From JBBDQZ01 sp040905705 (GTDB lineage: Bacteria > Bacteroidota > Rhodothermia > Balneolales > Natronogracilivirgulaceae): a stretch of 64,000 nt of DNA. This document shows, in pieces, positions 34,907 through 44,860 of this stretch. The translations under genes and the position numbers were made by a program. Location: the NCBI GenBank assembly GCA_040905705.1, contig JBBDQZ010000071.1, positions 8,112 to 72,111 on the forward strand. The letters are read 5' to 3'. Below the pieces are notes generated by a model. That model was given only the letters and a program-made list of their open reading frames with translations, was not told where the DNA came from and did no database searches. Numbering within the stretch: the stretch's first letter is position 1; the number at the start of each line of letters is the position of its first letter.

Positions 34907-36481
34907 CTATTTCACAATCGTCATCCGTCGCATAAGTATCTGGTCATCCACCTGTAACCGGCCAAGATAGATTCCACTGGAAAGCCCCTCCGCGTTGAAC
35001 GTATGGGTGTGCTGCCCTGCCGGCATCGTTCCGTCAATCAGCGTTCCGACGTGCCTGCCGTTGATGTCGAACACCTCAAGAAGGACATGGGCCGCATGTG
35101 GCAAAGCAAACTGCAATTGTGTAGCCGGATTGAAAGGATTCGGATAATTTTGCTCCAATCGTATCCGGTCCGGCACCACCAAAGCTTCCTCCGGGTCAAC
35201 AGAGGTACTCATAGGCCTTGCATCGAGCGTAATGTGGTTGAATCGCTGGTTTCCATCCGGATTATCTGTTTCGGAGCCCTCACCTGTAGCAAGGATCCGT
35301 ATAGTGAATTCGGGATTATCATTCACTTCTTCCATATCGCTGAAATCCAGCACATGGAGCACATACTTTTCCCCCACCTGAACGGTACTGTAATCCAGCC
35401 CGTCGGTAACAAATACGCTGCCGTCGGCGGACCAGTTGATTCTCTGGCCCATCGCACCACTGGGTGATCGTTTCACGGCATAGCGGAAAATCACCTCATC
35501 ATAACCCGTTGTGGGCAGCCGCAGCGTGAAATCGCCGGTAGGATTTCTCATACGCATCGCCCGGTCATCTTCTTCGTCGTAGGAGTTGGCCCGCGCATTG
35601 AACGGTGTCGGGTCGTTGACGCGGTCCCAGCTATCGCCGTCATACCGGATCCAGGCGTCGTCTACCGTACTTTCTCCTCCCGTAATACCACCTGAACTGA
35701 TATTCCATCCGGTCGGAAAATTCACATCATTCGGGATATTATTGAAATCCCAGTGATGGATCAGGTCTCTGCTGGTCTCCTCCTCAATCACATCACCTTC
35801 CAGTGTAACATGATTGAAACGTTGATTTCCGCTCTCATTCTCCGGCTCGGAACCTGTGCCGGACAGGGTAAGACGAACCTGGAAATCCGGGTTGTCGTCC
35901 ACCTCTTCCACACCGGAAAAATCAAACTCCACCAATTGATAATCTGCTTCATTCACCGTCACAACCGTGTCCGGCAAACCGTCAGTACGATAAGTCGCCC
36001 CGCCATCCGTAGAATAGGCTATGTCGTGCTGATGGGCTCCATTGAATGTCCGGGTAACCGCATAGCGCAGCACCACATTACGAAACCCTCTTGTCGGAAG
36101 CGCGACAGTAAAAGTTCCGGAGGGGTTGCGCAGCCTCAAAGCCCGGTCATCTTCCTCCACGTAGGGTGTTTCCCGGGCATTCAGCGGGGTAGGATCGTTG
36201 ACACGGTCCCAGTCTCCCCCGTCATAGGAAAGTAATGCACCGTACAAACGGCTGGAAATATTCAGTAATTCCGGCCATGATTTAGAAAAATAGACATCAT
36301 TGGGAATATCGTTGAAATTCCAGTGATGGATCAGGATATGTTCACCGCTCGTTTGTACCGGGGCGGCCGGCCTTTCAGCTTGTGCGAAGGCTGAAAGGCT
36401 CCCTGAAATCAATAAGACACTTAATAAAAAAACCGGCAAATATTGAAAAAAAGAGGGGTTGGGCCTGAGAAATACTTTCAT
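34907..36481 (-). CDS. Secreted protein with tandem repeats and T9SS sorting domain
   Basis: From ATG 36481 the protein has 524 residues; the frame opens at 36547, but homology and the signal peptide (FFQYLPVFLLSVLLI then SAFAQA) favour the later start. Two similar repeats of about 185 residues follow. Each starts with LIHHWxFNxIPNDV, contains WDRVNDPTPxNAR and ExDDRAxRxRNPxG, and ends GNQRFNHxTL. They look like beta-sandwich carbohydrate- or surface-binding modules. The last 80 residues are a type A T9SS sorting domain (LEQNYPNPFNPATQLQF ... SSGIYLGRL). The protein should be exported by T9SS and anchored at the surface. The ligand is unknown. Confidence 0.85.
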   Translation of the reverse strand: MKVFLRPNPSFFQYLPVFLLSVLLISGSLSAFAQAERPAAPVQTSGEHILIHHWNFNDIPNDVYFSKSWPELLNISSRLYGALLSYDGGDWDRVNDPTPLNARETPYVEEDDRALRLRNPSGTFTVALPTRGFRNVVLRYAVTRTFNGAHQHDIAYSTDGGATYRTDGLPDTVVTVNEADYQLVEFDFSGVEEVDDNPDFQVRLTLSGTGSEPENESGNQRFNHVTLEGDVIEEETSRDLIHHWDFNNIPNDVNFPTGWNISSGGITGGESTVDDAWIRYDGDSWDRVNDPTPFNARANSYDEEDDRAMRMRNPTGDFTLRLPTTGYDEVIFRYAVKRSPSGAMGQRINWSADGSVFVTDGLDYSTVQVGEKYVLHVLDFSDMEEVNDNPEFTIRILATGEGSETDNPDGNQRFNHITLDARPMSTSVDPEEALVVPDRIRLEQNYPNPFNPATQLQFALPHAAHVLLEVFDINGRHVGTLIDGTMPAGQHTHTFNAEGLSSGIYLGRLQVDDQILMRRMTIVK

Positions 36482-36564
36482 AAAAATTACATTCAATGAA
36501 AACTGGATCGCATCGGCAACATTACAAATATCCGCCCTGACTATCAAGGCAAAACAAACCTGCT

Positions 36565-38367
36565 CTACCCTTTCCGTTTACGTTCGTTGGGATCGAGATA
36601 TTTCTTCCGGATCCGCATGCTCACCGGCGTGATTTCCAGAAGCTCGTCGTCGTCGATAAATTCAATAAACTGTTCGAGGCTCAATTTTTTTGCCGTCGAA
36701 AGTTTTACCGCATCCGCGCTTTGCGACGCCCGGTGATTGGTCAGGTTTTTCTTTTTGACCACGTTGATGACCATGTCGTCAGTACGGTTGTTGATACCAA
36801 CAACCTGGCCCATATAGACCGGGTCACCCGGTTCTATGATAAACTGCCCCCGATCCTGCAGCCCTTCCAGCGCATAATGGGTTACGTTGCCGTTTTCCAG
36901 GGCGATCAGTACCCCGTTTGTGCGGCCGGCAATGTCCCCTTTGTAAGGTTCGTAACTGTCGAATTGTTGATGGATCATCGCTGTTCCGCGGGTTTCTGTC
37001 AGCACGTCACCGCGAAAACCGATCAGCCCCCGTGAGGGTACCCTGAAGGTGAGGCGTGACATCTCCATCTCCTGTGTCATACCGGTCAGGGTTCCTTTCC
37101 GCATCATGAGAATTTCGATCACCCGGCTGCTGAAGGCCTCTTCCACGGTGATGATGACCTCTTCCACCGGTTCACACATCGCACCGTCGATTTCCTGCAT
37201 CAGTACTTCGGGACGGGAAACAGAGAATTCGTATCCTTCCCGGCGCATGGTTTCAATCAGAATGGCCAGCTGTAATTCCCCCCGGCCCGATACTTTGAAG
37301 ACATCGGGGTTTTCGGTCGGATCCACCCGGAGCGAGACGTTGGTTCGCAATTCGCGCATCAGGCGATCCTTAATCATGTTCGAAGTCACATACTTTCCTT
37401 CCAGGCCGGCAAACGGCGAGTCGTTCACCCGGAAATACATAGCGATCGTCGGTTTGTCAATATCGTAATAGGGCACAGGTACCGGATCGATCTCATCCGT
37501 AAGCGAATCCCCAATATCGGCATCATTGTATCCTGCAAGAGCGATAATATCCCCGGCTTCACAATGGTCAACCGGTAATTTTTCGAGTCCCGCGAAGGTA
37601 AACAGTTTGGTAATGCGCGATTTTTCCTTTATGGCGCCATTGCGATCCATCAGCAGGATCGGCTGATTACGGGAAACCGCACCCTGTTCCACCCGCCCGA
37701 TGGCGATACGCCCGACATAGTCGTTCCACTCCACATTGGATATCAACATCTTGAACGGTTTGCCGGCCGGCCGCTCGGGCTCCGGCACATGGCTCATGAT
37801 CAGGTCAAACAACGGAGAAAGGTCTTCGCTGGTGCTGTTAAGCTCCTTTTTCGCAAAGCCTTTCAGCCCCACAGCATAGAGTACGGGAAAATCAAGCTGT
37901 TCATCGGTGGCGTCAAGACTCACAAACAGGTCAAACACCTCATTCACGACCTCGTCCGGACGGGCGTCCTTGCGGTCGATTTTATTGATGACCACAATCG
38001 GCCTGTAACCGAGAGCCAGTGATTTACGCAGCACAAAGCGGGTTTGGGGCAGCGGGCCTTCGGCAGCATCCACCAGCAGAATCACTCCATTCACCATCTT
38101 GAGGATGCGTTCCACCTCTCCACCGAAATCGGCGTGGCCGGGGGTGTCGACGATGTTGATCTTGGCTCCTTTCCAGTTCACGGCCGTGTTTTTAGCCATG
38201 ATAGTAATCCCGCGTTCACGTTCCAGGACGTTGGAGTCCATTACCCGTTCGGCTATTTCCTGGTTTTCGCGGAAAGTTCCGCTTTGGCGAAGCATCTGGT
38301 CGACGAGTGTGGTCTTGCCGTGGTCGACATGAGCGATAATGGCAATATTGCGAATCGGTTGTTGCAT
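36565..38367 (-). CDS. typA: Translational GTPase TypA/BipA
   Basis: A 600-residue ribosome-binding GTPase involved in ribosome assembly and stress adaptation. The G domain has HVDHGKTTLVDQML (G1), RERGITI (G2), DTPGHADFGGEVER (G3) and NKIDRKDARPDEV (G4). EF-G-like domains III and V and the C-terminal TypA-specific domain follow. It is full length. It lies upstream of the T9SS protein gene on the same strand, 83 nt apart. Confidence 0.97.
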   Translation of the reverse strand: MQQPIRNIAIIAHVDHGKTTLVDQMLRQSGTFRENQEIAERVMDSNVLERERGITIMAKNTAVNWKGAKINIVDTPGHADFGGEVERILKMVNGVILLVDAAEGPLPQTRFVLRKSLALGYRPIVVINKIDRKDARPDEVVNEVFDLFVSLDATDEQLDFPVLYAVGLKGFAKKELNSTSEDLSPLFDLIMSHVPEPERPAGKPFKMLISNVEWNDYVGRIAIGRVEQGAVSRNQPILLMDRNGAIKEKSRITKLFTFAGLEKLPVDHCEAGDIIALAGYNDADIGDSLTDEIDPVPVPYYDIDKPTIAMYFRVNDSPFAGLEGKYVTSNMIKDRLMRELRTNVSLRVDPTENPDVFKVSGRGELQLAILIETMRREGYEFSVSRPEVLMQEIDGAMCEPVEEVIITVEEAFSSRVIEILMMRKGTLTGMTQEMEMSRLTFRVPSRGLIGFRGDVLTETRGTAMIHQQFDSYEPYKGDIAGRTNGVLIALENGNVTHYALEGLQDRGQFIIEPGDPVYMGQVVGINNRTDDMVINVVKKKNLTNHRASQSADAVKLSTAKKLSLEQFIEFIDDDELLEITPVSMRIRKKYLDPNERKRKG

Positions 38368-38717
38368 GAAAAAGGATTGGAAGGACGGGTAAGCGGCCGG
38401 TGAGATGGAAATTCAGGGGAGTTCGGAGAATCGGGGTAAAGAAATCGAAACAACGATCACAGACAGACTGAAAAAGCCTGTAATCTTGTAAGATATGGAA
38501 TTTCCCGTTAAAACAGAAGCCGTCAGACTGTACCCGCTCCCGGCATAGAGTTTATACTAAGGTGGTCCGTATAAAAGGTATTCAACAGATTTTCGACTCC
38601 GGATTGCCGTGATACAGCTTGAGACAACCGGATGGATATGGAATGCCGGAATAACCGTATCCGGATTGCGTAATCCCAGGCCTGGTAGTGGGAATCCATA
38701 TGGCCTGGAAAATTTCC
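38368..38717. other. Intergenic region upstream of typA
   Basis: 350 nt without a gene between the typA start and the end of the FG-GAP gene, both on the minus strand. The typA promoter must be here, but I find no clear TAnnTTTG element. The only structure is a hairpin: CCAGGCC at 38676-38682 pairs with GGCCTGG at 38702-38708, just after the FG-GAP stop. It has no T-run on the minus strand, so any terminator role is weakly supported. Confidence 0.45.
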
Positions 38718-40544
38718 TTATTTAATCAGGACAAGTTTTTTATTCAGAATTTGTCCGCCAGCCTCCAGGCGGTAAACATATAAACCGGAGGAAAGGCTGC
38801 TTGCATCAAACCGCACAGAATGATTGCCGGCTGTTCTATATTCATTATTTAAAAGAACAGCCACTTTTCGGCCAAGTATGTTAAACACTTCAAGAGACAC
38901 GGGTGAGTCGGAGGAAATCGAGAATGGGATGGTGGTGAACGGGTTAAACGGATTCGGGTAATTTTGAAGCAGGGCTACGCTTCCGGGTACGGCAATATAC
39001 TCTTCGGAGCTTACCAAAATCTTATCTGAATTGAGCAGAACGTATATCTCGCCTGCTGAATTTTTATCATCCGGATCGGCATCGGGAGCTCCGATAATAA
39101 GATCGTAATTTGTATCCCCGTCAATATCTCCGGATGCGATTACTGTCCCGCTGCCGTCATTATTGCTGCGTCCGATCACGGTAATTCCGTTCTCTCCGAC
39201 AGCGGTCCCAAGGTTTTCAGTCGCCGAAAAAGTGCCGCCATCGTCACCGAATATCACATAGGAAGTACCCGCACCGTTGTTAGAAAAAGGCTCTCCGATA
39301 ATGATATCATCCAGTCCGTCGCTGTTTATATCAGAAGATGAAACAAAAAAACCGCTTTGATAGGAGGGGTTATCCCCTTCGATGGTAAAACCATTGGTTC
39401 CGTTCAGTTCGTCCGCTTTAAGAGTGTCGGGCAGGCCCGTACTGTTTCCAAAAACGACAAAAGTTTTACCGGCAAAAGGCGCTCCTATAATGATATCCTC
39501 CCATTCATCTCCGTTGATATTGCCTGATGAAACAGACGCTCCTGTTACCATTTCCGAACTGACACCCATAAATACAGAGAAATGCTCCTGTCCCGGGTCT
39601 GCAAGGTCAATAGTTGCCGGGAATGCGGTATTTCTGCCGGGAAGAACATATACTTCTCCGGCGCTGGTTAAATGATCCGGATCAGCTAATTGAGCACCCA
39701 TAATCAGATCATCAAACCCGTCGCCGTTTATGTCACCGCCACGAATGGTACTGAGCCTATCCTCTTCATCTATTCCGAAAACAGTAAAACCGATGTCCCC
39801 GTCCAGTTGCGAAAGGCCTGTATCGGCAAATCCGTCCTCTTTTCCAAAAACGACATAAATAGCTCCGGTATCCGTTTTATCGTCGTGATCAACACCGTAA
39901 GCACTCAGGATTACATCATCAAACCCGTCTCCGTTGATATCGGCACTGGCAACCCGGCTGCCGCTGGCGTCAAAATCGTTGATACCACCTATCGTAAACC
40001 CATTGGTTCCATCAAGATCTGCAATGGCCAGGACCTCATCAAAATTGCCGTCTTTGCCGAAAACCACATAGGTTTCACCGGCTGAAACTTCTCCATCAGG
40101 ATCCGCATCACTCGCACTGATAATGAGATCGTCGAATCCGTCCCCGTTTATATCACCCGTTGATACATCCCTGCCGATACGGTCGGCAACGCCTTTACCG
40201 GCAATCATAAATCCATTGTTTCCGTCAAGGGTATTCAAATCGAAATTAAAGGGGGAGTCATTTATACTGCCAAAAAGAACATAGACGATGCCGGCTTCCT
40301 CTTCCCCGTCAAAGTCGGCTCTGGGATGGGAAATAATGAGATCATCAAAACCATCTCCGTTAATATCGCCGGTTGCAACGGCGGTTGACAACCGGTCGTT
40401 TGCATTCAGACCGGGAATGATAAAACCCGCATCGTTTTCGTCGAAACCGGATAAGTCAATGGTTCTTTGAGCAATTATTTCATTAGATATGAAAAACGTA
40501 AAAAAGCTCAAAAAAATGACGAGAGGTTGGAATGGATATGTCAT
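38718..40544 (-). CDS. FG-GAP seven-bladed propeller protein with T9SS sorting domain
   Basis: A 608-residue secreted protein with signal peptide (residues 1-25) and seven FG-GAP/integrin-alpha-type repeats of about 60 residues. Most blades contain a calcium loop of the form GDINGDGFDDLIIS followed by YVxFG; blades 5-7 are more divergent. Seven repeats make a closed beta-propeller. The C-terminal 75 residues are a T9SS type A sorting domain (LLQNYPNPFNPFTTIPF ... SSGLYVYRLEAGG). A strong Shine-Dalgarno (GGGGAGGA, complement of 40551-40558) lies six bases before the ATG. Likely a surface adhesin-like protein; the ligand is unknown. Confidence 0.88.
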   Translation of the reverse strand: MTYPFQPLVIFLSFFTFFISNEIIAQRTIDLSGFDENDAGFIIPGLNANDRLSTAVATGDINGDGFDDLIISHPRADFDGEEEAGIVYVLFGSINDSPFNFDLNTLDGNNGFMIAGKGVADRIGRDVSTGDINGDGFDDLIISASDADPDGEVSAGETYVVFGKDGNFDEVLAIADLDGTNGFTIGGINDFDASGSRVASADINGDGFDDVILSAYGVDHDDKTDTGAIYVVFGKEDGFADTGLSQLDGDIGFTVFGIDEEDRLSTIRGGDINGDGFDDLIMGAQLADPDHLTSAGEVYVLPGRNTAFPATIDLADPGQEHFSVFMGVSSEMVTGASVSSGNINGDEWEDIIIGAPFAGKTFVVFGNSTGLPDTLKADELNGTNGFTIEGDNPSYQSGFFVSSSDINSDGLDDIIIGEPFSNNGAGTSYVIFGDDGGTFSATENLGTAVGENGITVIGRSNNDGSGTVIASGDIDGDTNYDLIIGAPDADPDDKNSAGEIYVLLNSDKILVSSEEYIAVPGSVALLQNYPNPFNPFTTIPFSISSDSPVSLEVFNILGRKVAVLLNNEYRTAGNHSVRFDASSLSSGLYVYRLEAGGQILNKKLVLIK

Positions 40545-40879
40545 AATAGTTCCTCCCCAAGAAAATTATGATTGGCCTATAATATTGATAAAGTTTAAAT
40601 AACAATCCACTATTTATTGTTGGATAGGGGTGGTTGTACCTGCAGGTAAAGCACCGGACACGTACCGGATCCAGTTTTAATTAAATTTTTTAAAAAAAAA
40701 TAAGAGTTATTTCAAAGACCCGTCTGCATTTTTATGTCAAATCTACTACATTAAGTTAGATGGCAGTCATCATGACAGCTGGAAACAAAAAGGCCATGAA
40801 CCCTGAAATTATTTAATCCAGCTGATCTGCGATATTATTTTGATGTACAGGATGCCATGAATAATTACAAAGGGAGATT
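40545..40879. other. Divergent intergenic region between the FG-GAP and etf genes
   Basis: 335 nt, AT-rich. It holds a perfect 12-bp palindrome TACCTGCAGGTA at 40637-40648, which could be an operator for the divergent genes but may be chance. A poly-A/T stretch (40679-40702) and Shine-Dalgarno sites at both ends are also present. No ORF or clear TAnnTTTG promoter is seen. Confidence 0.4.
40871..40876 (+). promoter_or_regulatory. Ribosome binding site of etfBA
   Basis: AGGGAG lies six bases before ATG 40883 and three before ATG 40880. The spacing favours the second ATG as the true start. It is one of only two strong Shine-Dalgarno sites I noticed in the window. Confidence 0.5.
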
Positions 40880-42997
40880 ATGATGCCTAATTATATAGTA
40901 TTAGTCAAACAGGTGCCGGATGTAAGCCAGATCACCGATAATGCCTTTGATCCTGAGACCGGCAATCTTATACGCAACAAATTAGCCAACACCATAAATG
41001 AGCTGGATACCAAAGCACTTGCCTTTGCTCATGATATGCGCAGTAAATCTGAGGATAATAATGGAATAATAATAGCCTTGAGCATGGGCCCACCGATGGC
41101 GGAGGATGTTTTAAGGTATTCTCTGAGCAGATGTGCAGACCAGGCCATATTGTTAACCGATCGTTCTCTCGGCGGGGCCGACACATTTGCAACCGCCAAC
41201 CCGCTTGCCTGTTCGATCAGAAAAATAGTAAAGGATATTTTTAAAGGTGACGAGAATTATTATGTCATTGCCGGTATGCAGTCTGTGGATGGTGATACCG
41301 CACAGGTTCCTGCCCAGGTGGCCGAGGAGCTTAAAATCAGCTGTGTGGCATGTGTAACCGACTGCCGTTATGATAACGGAGCGTTTATTTTTACAAAAAT
41401 CATTTCCGGCGGAAGTCAAAAGGTGAGCCTGAAAAGTACACCTGCGATGCTGACCGTGGCCGACTTTGAATATCCGCTTTATGCTACTTTCAAAAAAACA
41501 AGGTGGGCAAGAGGTTTTAAACTTATTGAATGGTCAAATGACGATATACAAGCACCCAACATCGGTGCGAAAGGTTCGAAAACAAGAGTTATACAGGTTT
41601 TTCCTCCTGAAAAAACGAGCCGGAAACAGCAAAAAGTCGAAGATGTCCGGGAACTTGCTAAAATTATTTCGGAGAAACTTACCGGCAAAGATCAGAACGC
41701 GTCTGAAAAACAGGACCGTGAGCAAAATGCCTATATTTTACCCGTTCATCGGGCCAGCCTTCTTGACCGAAGCTATGAGGGCAAGCAGAAAGAGATTAAG
41801 GATTTCAATCTTCTTGCGGAAAAATTGAAGCGTGAGGGTATAAATCATCCTGATAAAATCACCGATGAGCTTGCAGAAAAGCTTATTGAGGATTGTAAAG
41901 ATACCTTACCGACGAAAGCTCTTAAAGAGCTTATCCAGGGTTTTAAGTGCTTCAAACCCATGTATGAGGGTGATGTATGGGTCGTTGCCGAGAAAACAGA
42001 GGGCGGCCTTCATGCCGGTACACTGGAACTTACCGGGGAAGCCCGTAAACTCGCGGACTCGCTTGATGTGAATGTCGGTGTTGTTCTTGCGGGCAATCAT
42101 GTGGATCCATTGAAAGAGGATCTGTTTGCTGCCGGAGCCGATAAGGTGTACCTGATTGAAGATCCGCTCCTGGTTGAATCCGATCCTTGTGCCAGTAGAA
42201 AAGTGATATCCTCCTGCATAGAAGCGTACCGGCCCCAAATAGTGCTTTTCGCTGCAACCCCCCAGGGCAGGGTACTTGCACCCATGATCTCTTACCGCCT
42301 CGGCTGCGGATTGACAGCCGACTGTACCGAACTTGAAATCAAAGACAGATCAAGGAAAGGAGAAATTGCGATACTGATGCAGACCCGGCCTGCTCTGGGC
42401 GGCAATATCATGGCTACCATCTGCACGAAAGATTCGAACTTTCAAATGGCAACGGTAAGGCCGGGTGTTATGAAAAAACCCGTGATGGACTATTCCAGAA
42501 AAGGTGAGGTCATACCATTCAAAATCGAATTGAGCAAAGATGATGTCGGTTTGAACATCATCAGCACGGAATATGGCGGCAGCGGGGCTGATTTCGAAGC
42601 TGATGTTATTGTTAGTGGAGGTAAGGGGATGCAAAGCAGGGATAATTACGAGCATTATATCGGAGCCATGTGCTCCACGCTGCATGAATGTTTCGATATC
42701 CCGGTAGAACGTGGCGCGTCCAGATCCGCGGTGGAACAGGGTTTTATTGACAGGGGATATCAGGTGGGACAGACCGGAACCTCTGTGGGGCCCAGGCTTT
42801 ATTTGGCTTTCTGTATATCTGGAGCCATTCAACATATGATAGGAGTGGCAAATTCCGAAACGATCATAGCTGTCAACAGCGACCCCGGGGCACCCATATT
42901 TGGACAATGCGATTATTATATGGTGGCTAAAGCAGAGAAAGTAATACCTCAGTTGACAGAAGAACTTAATAATATTTCAAAAAGCGTAGAGGTATGA
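40880..42997 (+). CDS. Fused electron transfer flavoprotein (EtfB-EtfA)
   Basis: A 705-residue fusion. Residues about 1-265 are EtfB; 270-363 is a charged linker; about 364-705 is EtfA, with the FAD site GASRSAVEQGF, GQTGTSVGPRLYLAFCISGAIQH and NSDPGAPIFGQCDY. The nucleotide loop of the EtfB half reads DGDTAQV (residues 137-143). That resembles bifurcating ETFs of the FixAB type rather than the AMP-binding loop of mitochondrial-type ETF. The start is ATG 40880 or 40883. The quinone oxidoreductase gene starts 6 nt downstream, so both are one operon, closed by a terminator at 44793. Electrons would pass from this ETF to quinone; a bifurcating mode is an inference. Confidence 0.92.
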   Translation: MMPNYIVLVKQVPDVSQITDNAFDPETGNLIRNKLANTINELDTKALAFAHDMRSKSEDNNGIIIALSMGPPMAEDVLRYSLSRCADQAILLTDRSLGGADTFATANPLACSIRKIVKDIFKGDENYYVIAGMQSVDGDTAQVPAQVAEELKISCVACVTDCRYDNGAFIFTKIISGGSQKVSLKSTPAMLTVADFEYPLYATFKKTRWARGFKLIEWSNDDIQAPNIGAKGSKTRVIQVFPPEKTSRKQQKVEDVRELAKIISEKLTGKDQNASEKQDREQNAYILPVHRASLLDRSYEGKQKEIKDFNLLAEKLKREGINHPDKITDELAEKLIEDCKDTLPTKALKELIQGFKCFKPMYEGDVWVVAEKTEGGLHAGTLELTGEARKLADSLDVNVGVVLAGNHVDPLKEDLFAAGADKVYLIEDPLLVESDPCASRKVISSCIEAYRPQIVLFAATPQGRVLAPMISYRLGCGLTADCTELEIKDRSRKGEIAILMQTRPALGGNIMATICTKDSNFQMATVRPGVMKKPVMDYSRKGEVIPFKIELSKDDVGLNIISTEYGGSGADFEADVIVSGGKGMQSRDNYEHYIGAMCSTLHECFDIPVERGASRSAVEQGFIDRGYQVGQTGTSVGPRLYLAFCISGAIQHMIGVANSETIIAVNSDPGAPIFGQCDYYMVAKAEKVIPQLTEELNNISKSVEV

Positions 42998-43003
42998 CGA
43001 ATT

Positions 43004-44665
43004 ATGACAGATAAAGATTATTCCAAAACCAATGTACTGATCGTGGGCGCCGGTCCGGCCGGGCTTGCCGCCGGCATTAAAATTAAAATTGAAAATCCGA
43101 ATCTGGAGGTCTGTATTATTGACAAAGGGGCAGAACCCGGGAACCATAATCTATCCGGTGCCGTCCTCGAAATCAATGCGCTTAAAACACTGCTGGACCA
43201 GGCCTCCCCCGGCTGGGAAGAAACCAAAGCGGCGAAAAATGTTCTCGGCACGCCGATTGAAGACGATGACATGATGCTGTTCATGGGAGATACATTTTCC
43301 CTCAATGTCATATCTGCCATAAAACTGGCAAAAATCTTCCATCTCGGTTTCGGCCAGATGATCCATAAAGGAGATTATTCTGTATCCATCAGTCAGTTGT
43401 GCTCCTGGCTCAGCGGAATCGCTAAAGAGAAAGGGGTGGAAGTTTTAACAGGATTTGCCGCGGAAGAAATTATCCTGGCGGAGGATCACCGTGTTGAAGG
43501 GATAAAACTGGTTGATCATGGAAGGGATCATGAACGTAACAGACAACCCAATTTTGTCGAAGGTGAATACATAAAAGCGGATTTCGTACTGCTTGCCGAA
43601 GGCGCTGACGGATTGATCACCGAAAAATTCATCAAAAGAGCGGGGCTGAAAAGAAAAAATCCTCAGTTGTACTCGGTCGGTGTCAAGGAGCTGATCAGGG
43701 TCAGTGATGAACAGTATGAACAATTCGGTGCCAACAGGGTAGTACATGCAATGGGATACCCTTTGTGGTCTCCATTAGCAGGTCCGGATATGTTTGGAGG
43801 CGGAATTATGTATGCCGGCGAGAAGAACCATATCTCCGTGGCGATCATTGTCGGTGTCGACTGGAAGTATTATGATTTTTCCCCCCAGCAGGCTCTTGCT
43901 AATTTCAAAAAGCACAAATTTGTGCGAACGTACATTGAAAACGGAACCATTGTCGAAGCAGGTGCCAAAATGATACCCGAAGGCGGATTGTCTTCGATTC
44001 CCAGGGCTGAAAATGGAGAAATCGGGAAAAACAACTGTATGATACTGGGTGACGGTGCGGGTTTTGTGAATATGCTTAAAATCAAAGGCCTGCATAATGC
44101 CATCGAATCCGGAATCCTCTCGGCACAAGCCATACTTGAAAACACCCGTCAACCGTCAAAAGCGGCCGGGCACTATACGGAACTTGTGGATCATGGTAAC
44201 ATCGGGAAGGAAATGCGATCAGCCAAAAACTACCGCCAGATGATTGCAAAATTTGGATTGCTGATGGGAGCCCCTCTCAGTTCACTTGGGAAAATACTGC
44301 CGTATCTTGACGTGGAAGACGACTCCAGGGCATTGAAGCATGTAAATTATAAATATAAACCCGAAAAGGATTTTGACAGAGACACCTTTGTGGCAATGGC
44401 CGGCACCGGGCACCGTGAAGAACAGCCCAACCATGTGCAAATACTAAACCCCGATATCTGCATTCAGGAATGTCGGGAAAATTATGAGATCCCTTGTCTT
44501 ACATTCTGTCCTGCCGGAGTTTATGAAATCATTAATGGAAAACTCAAAGCTGCGAATCCTTCAAACTGCCTGCATTGCAAGTGCTGCCAACGAAAATGCC
44601 CATATCATAATGTCCTATGGACCGTACCGGAAGGAAGCGACGGCCCAAGATATAAAAGAATGTAA
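43004..44665 (+). CDS. Electron transfer flavoprotein:quinone oxidoreductase (FixC-FixX type)
   Basis: A 553-residue flavoprotein iron-sulfur enzyme. The N-terminal FAD fold is VLIVGAGPAGLAAGIKIK, followed by the GAEPGNHNLSGAV segment. The middle carries the quinone-binding region and GLHNAIESGILSA. Residues about 480-553 form a ferredoxin domain with a 4Fe-4S site (CLHCKCCQRKCP), the counterpart of FixX, fused as in ETF-QO. It passes ETF electrons to the membrane quinone pool. It is translated directly after fused etfBA. No acyl-CoA dehydrogenase or other donor gene is in the window. Confidence 0.93.
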   Translation: MTDKDYSKTNVLIVGAGPAGLAAGIKIKIENPNLEVCIIDKGAEPGNHNLSGAVLEINALKTLLDQASPGWEETKAAKNVLGTPIEDDDMMLFMGDTFSLNVISAIKLAKIFHLGFGQMIHKGDYSVSISQLCSWLSGIAKEKGVEVLTGFAAEEIILAEDHRVEGIKLVDHGRDHERNRQPNFVEGEYIKADFVLLAEGADGLITEKFIKRAGLKRKNPQLYSVGVKELIRVSDEQYEQFGANRVVHAMGYPLWSPLAGPDMFGGGIMYAGEKNHISVAIIVGVDWKYYDFSPQQALANFKKHKFVRTYIENGTIVEAGAKMIPEGGLSSIPRAENGEIGKNNCMILGDGAGFVNMLKIKGLHNAIESGILSAQAILENTRQPSKAAGHYTELVDHGNIGKEMRSAKNYRQMIAKFGLLMGAPLSSLGKILPYLDVEDDSRALKHVNYKYKPEKDFDRDTFVAMAGTGHREEQPNHVQILNPDICIQECRENYEIPCLTFCPAGVYEIINGKLKAANPSNCLHCKCCQRKCPYHNVLWTVPEGSDGPRYKRM

Positions 44666-44792
44666 AACAGGCCCTTAATTAACAAATGACCTAACCATCG
44701 AAATTCTTTGCTTTTTTCCAATACCAGGCATGTAGGATGAAAATATGGCAATCGTATTTGGATCAGGGAAAAACAGCGAGGCGGTGTTATCG

Positions 44793-44832
44793 GGCGTATG
44801 GCCCAAGCTGAACTCCATACGCCGCTTTTTTT
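44793..44832 (+). terminator. Rho-independent terminator of the etf operon
   Basis: A perfect 9-bp stem GGCGTATGG (44793-44801) / CCATACGCC (44815-44823) with a 13-nt loop is followed by GC and seven T residues. The T-run is on the plus strand, so it ends the etf operon. The stem could also slow minus-strand transcripts leaving the RHS gene. Confidence 0.8.
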
Positions 44833-44860
44833 AAATATTGAGGCCTTGATCCATTACCTC

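Noticed and set aside
44666..44860. Possible immunity gene after the RHS toxin
   Set aside because: After the stop there is only a 7-codon reading frame with an AGAGG upstream, then the etf terminator hairpin; nothing of immunity-protein size.
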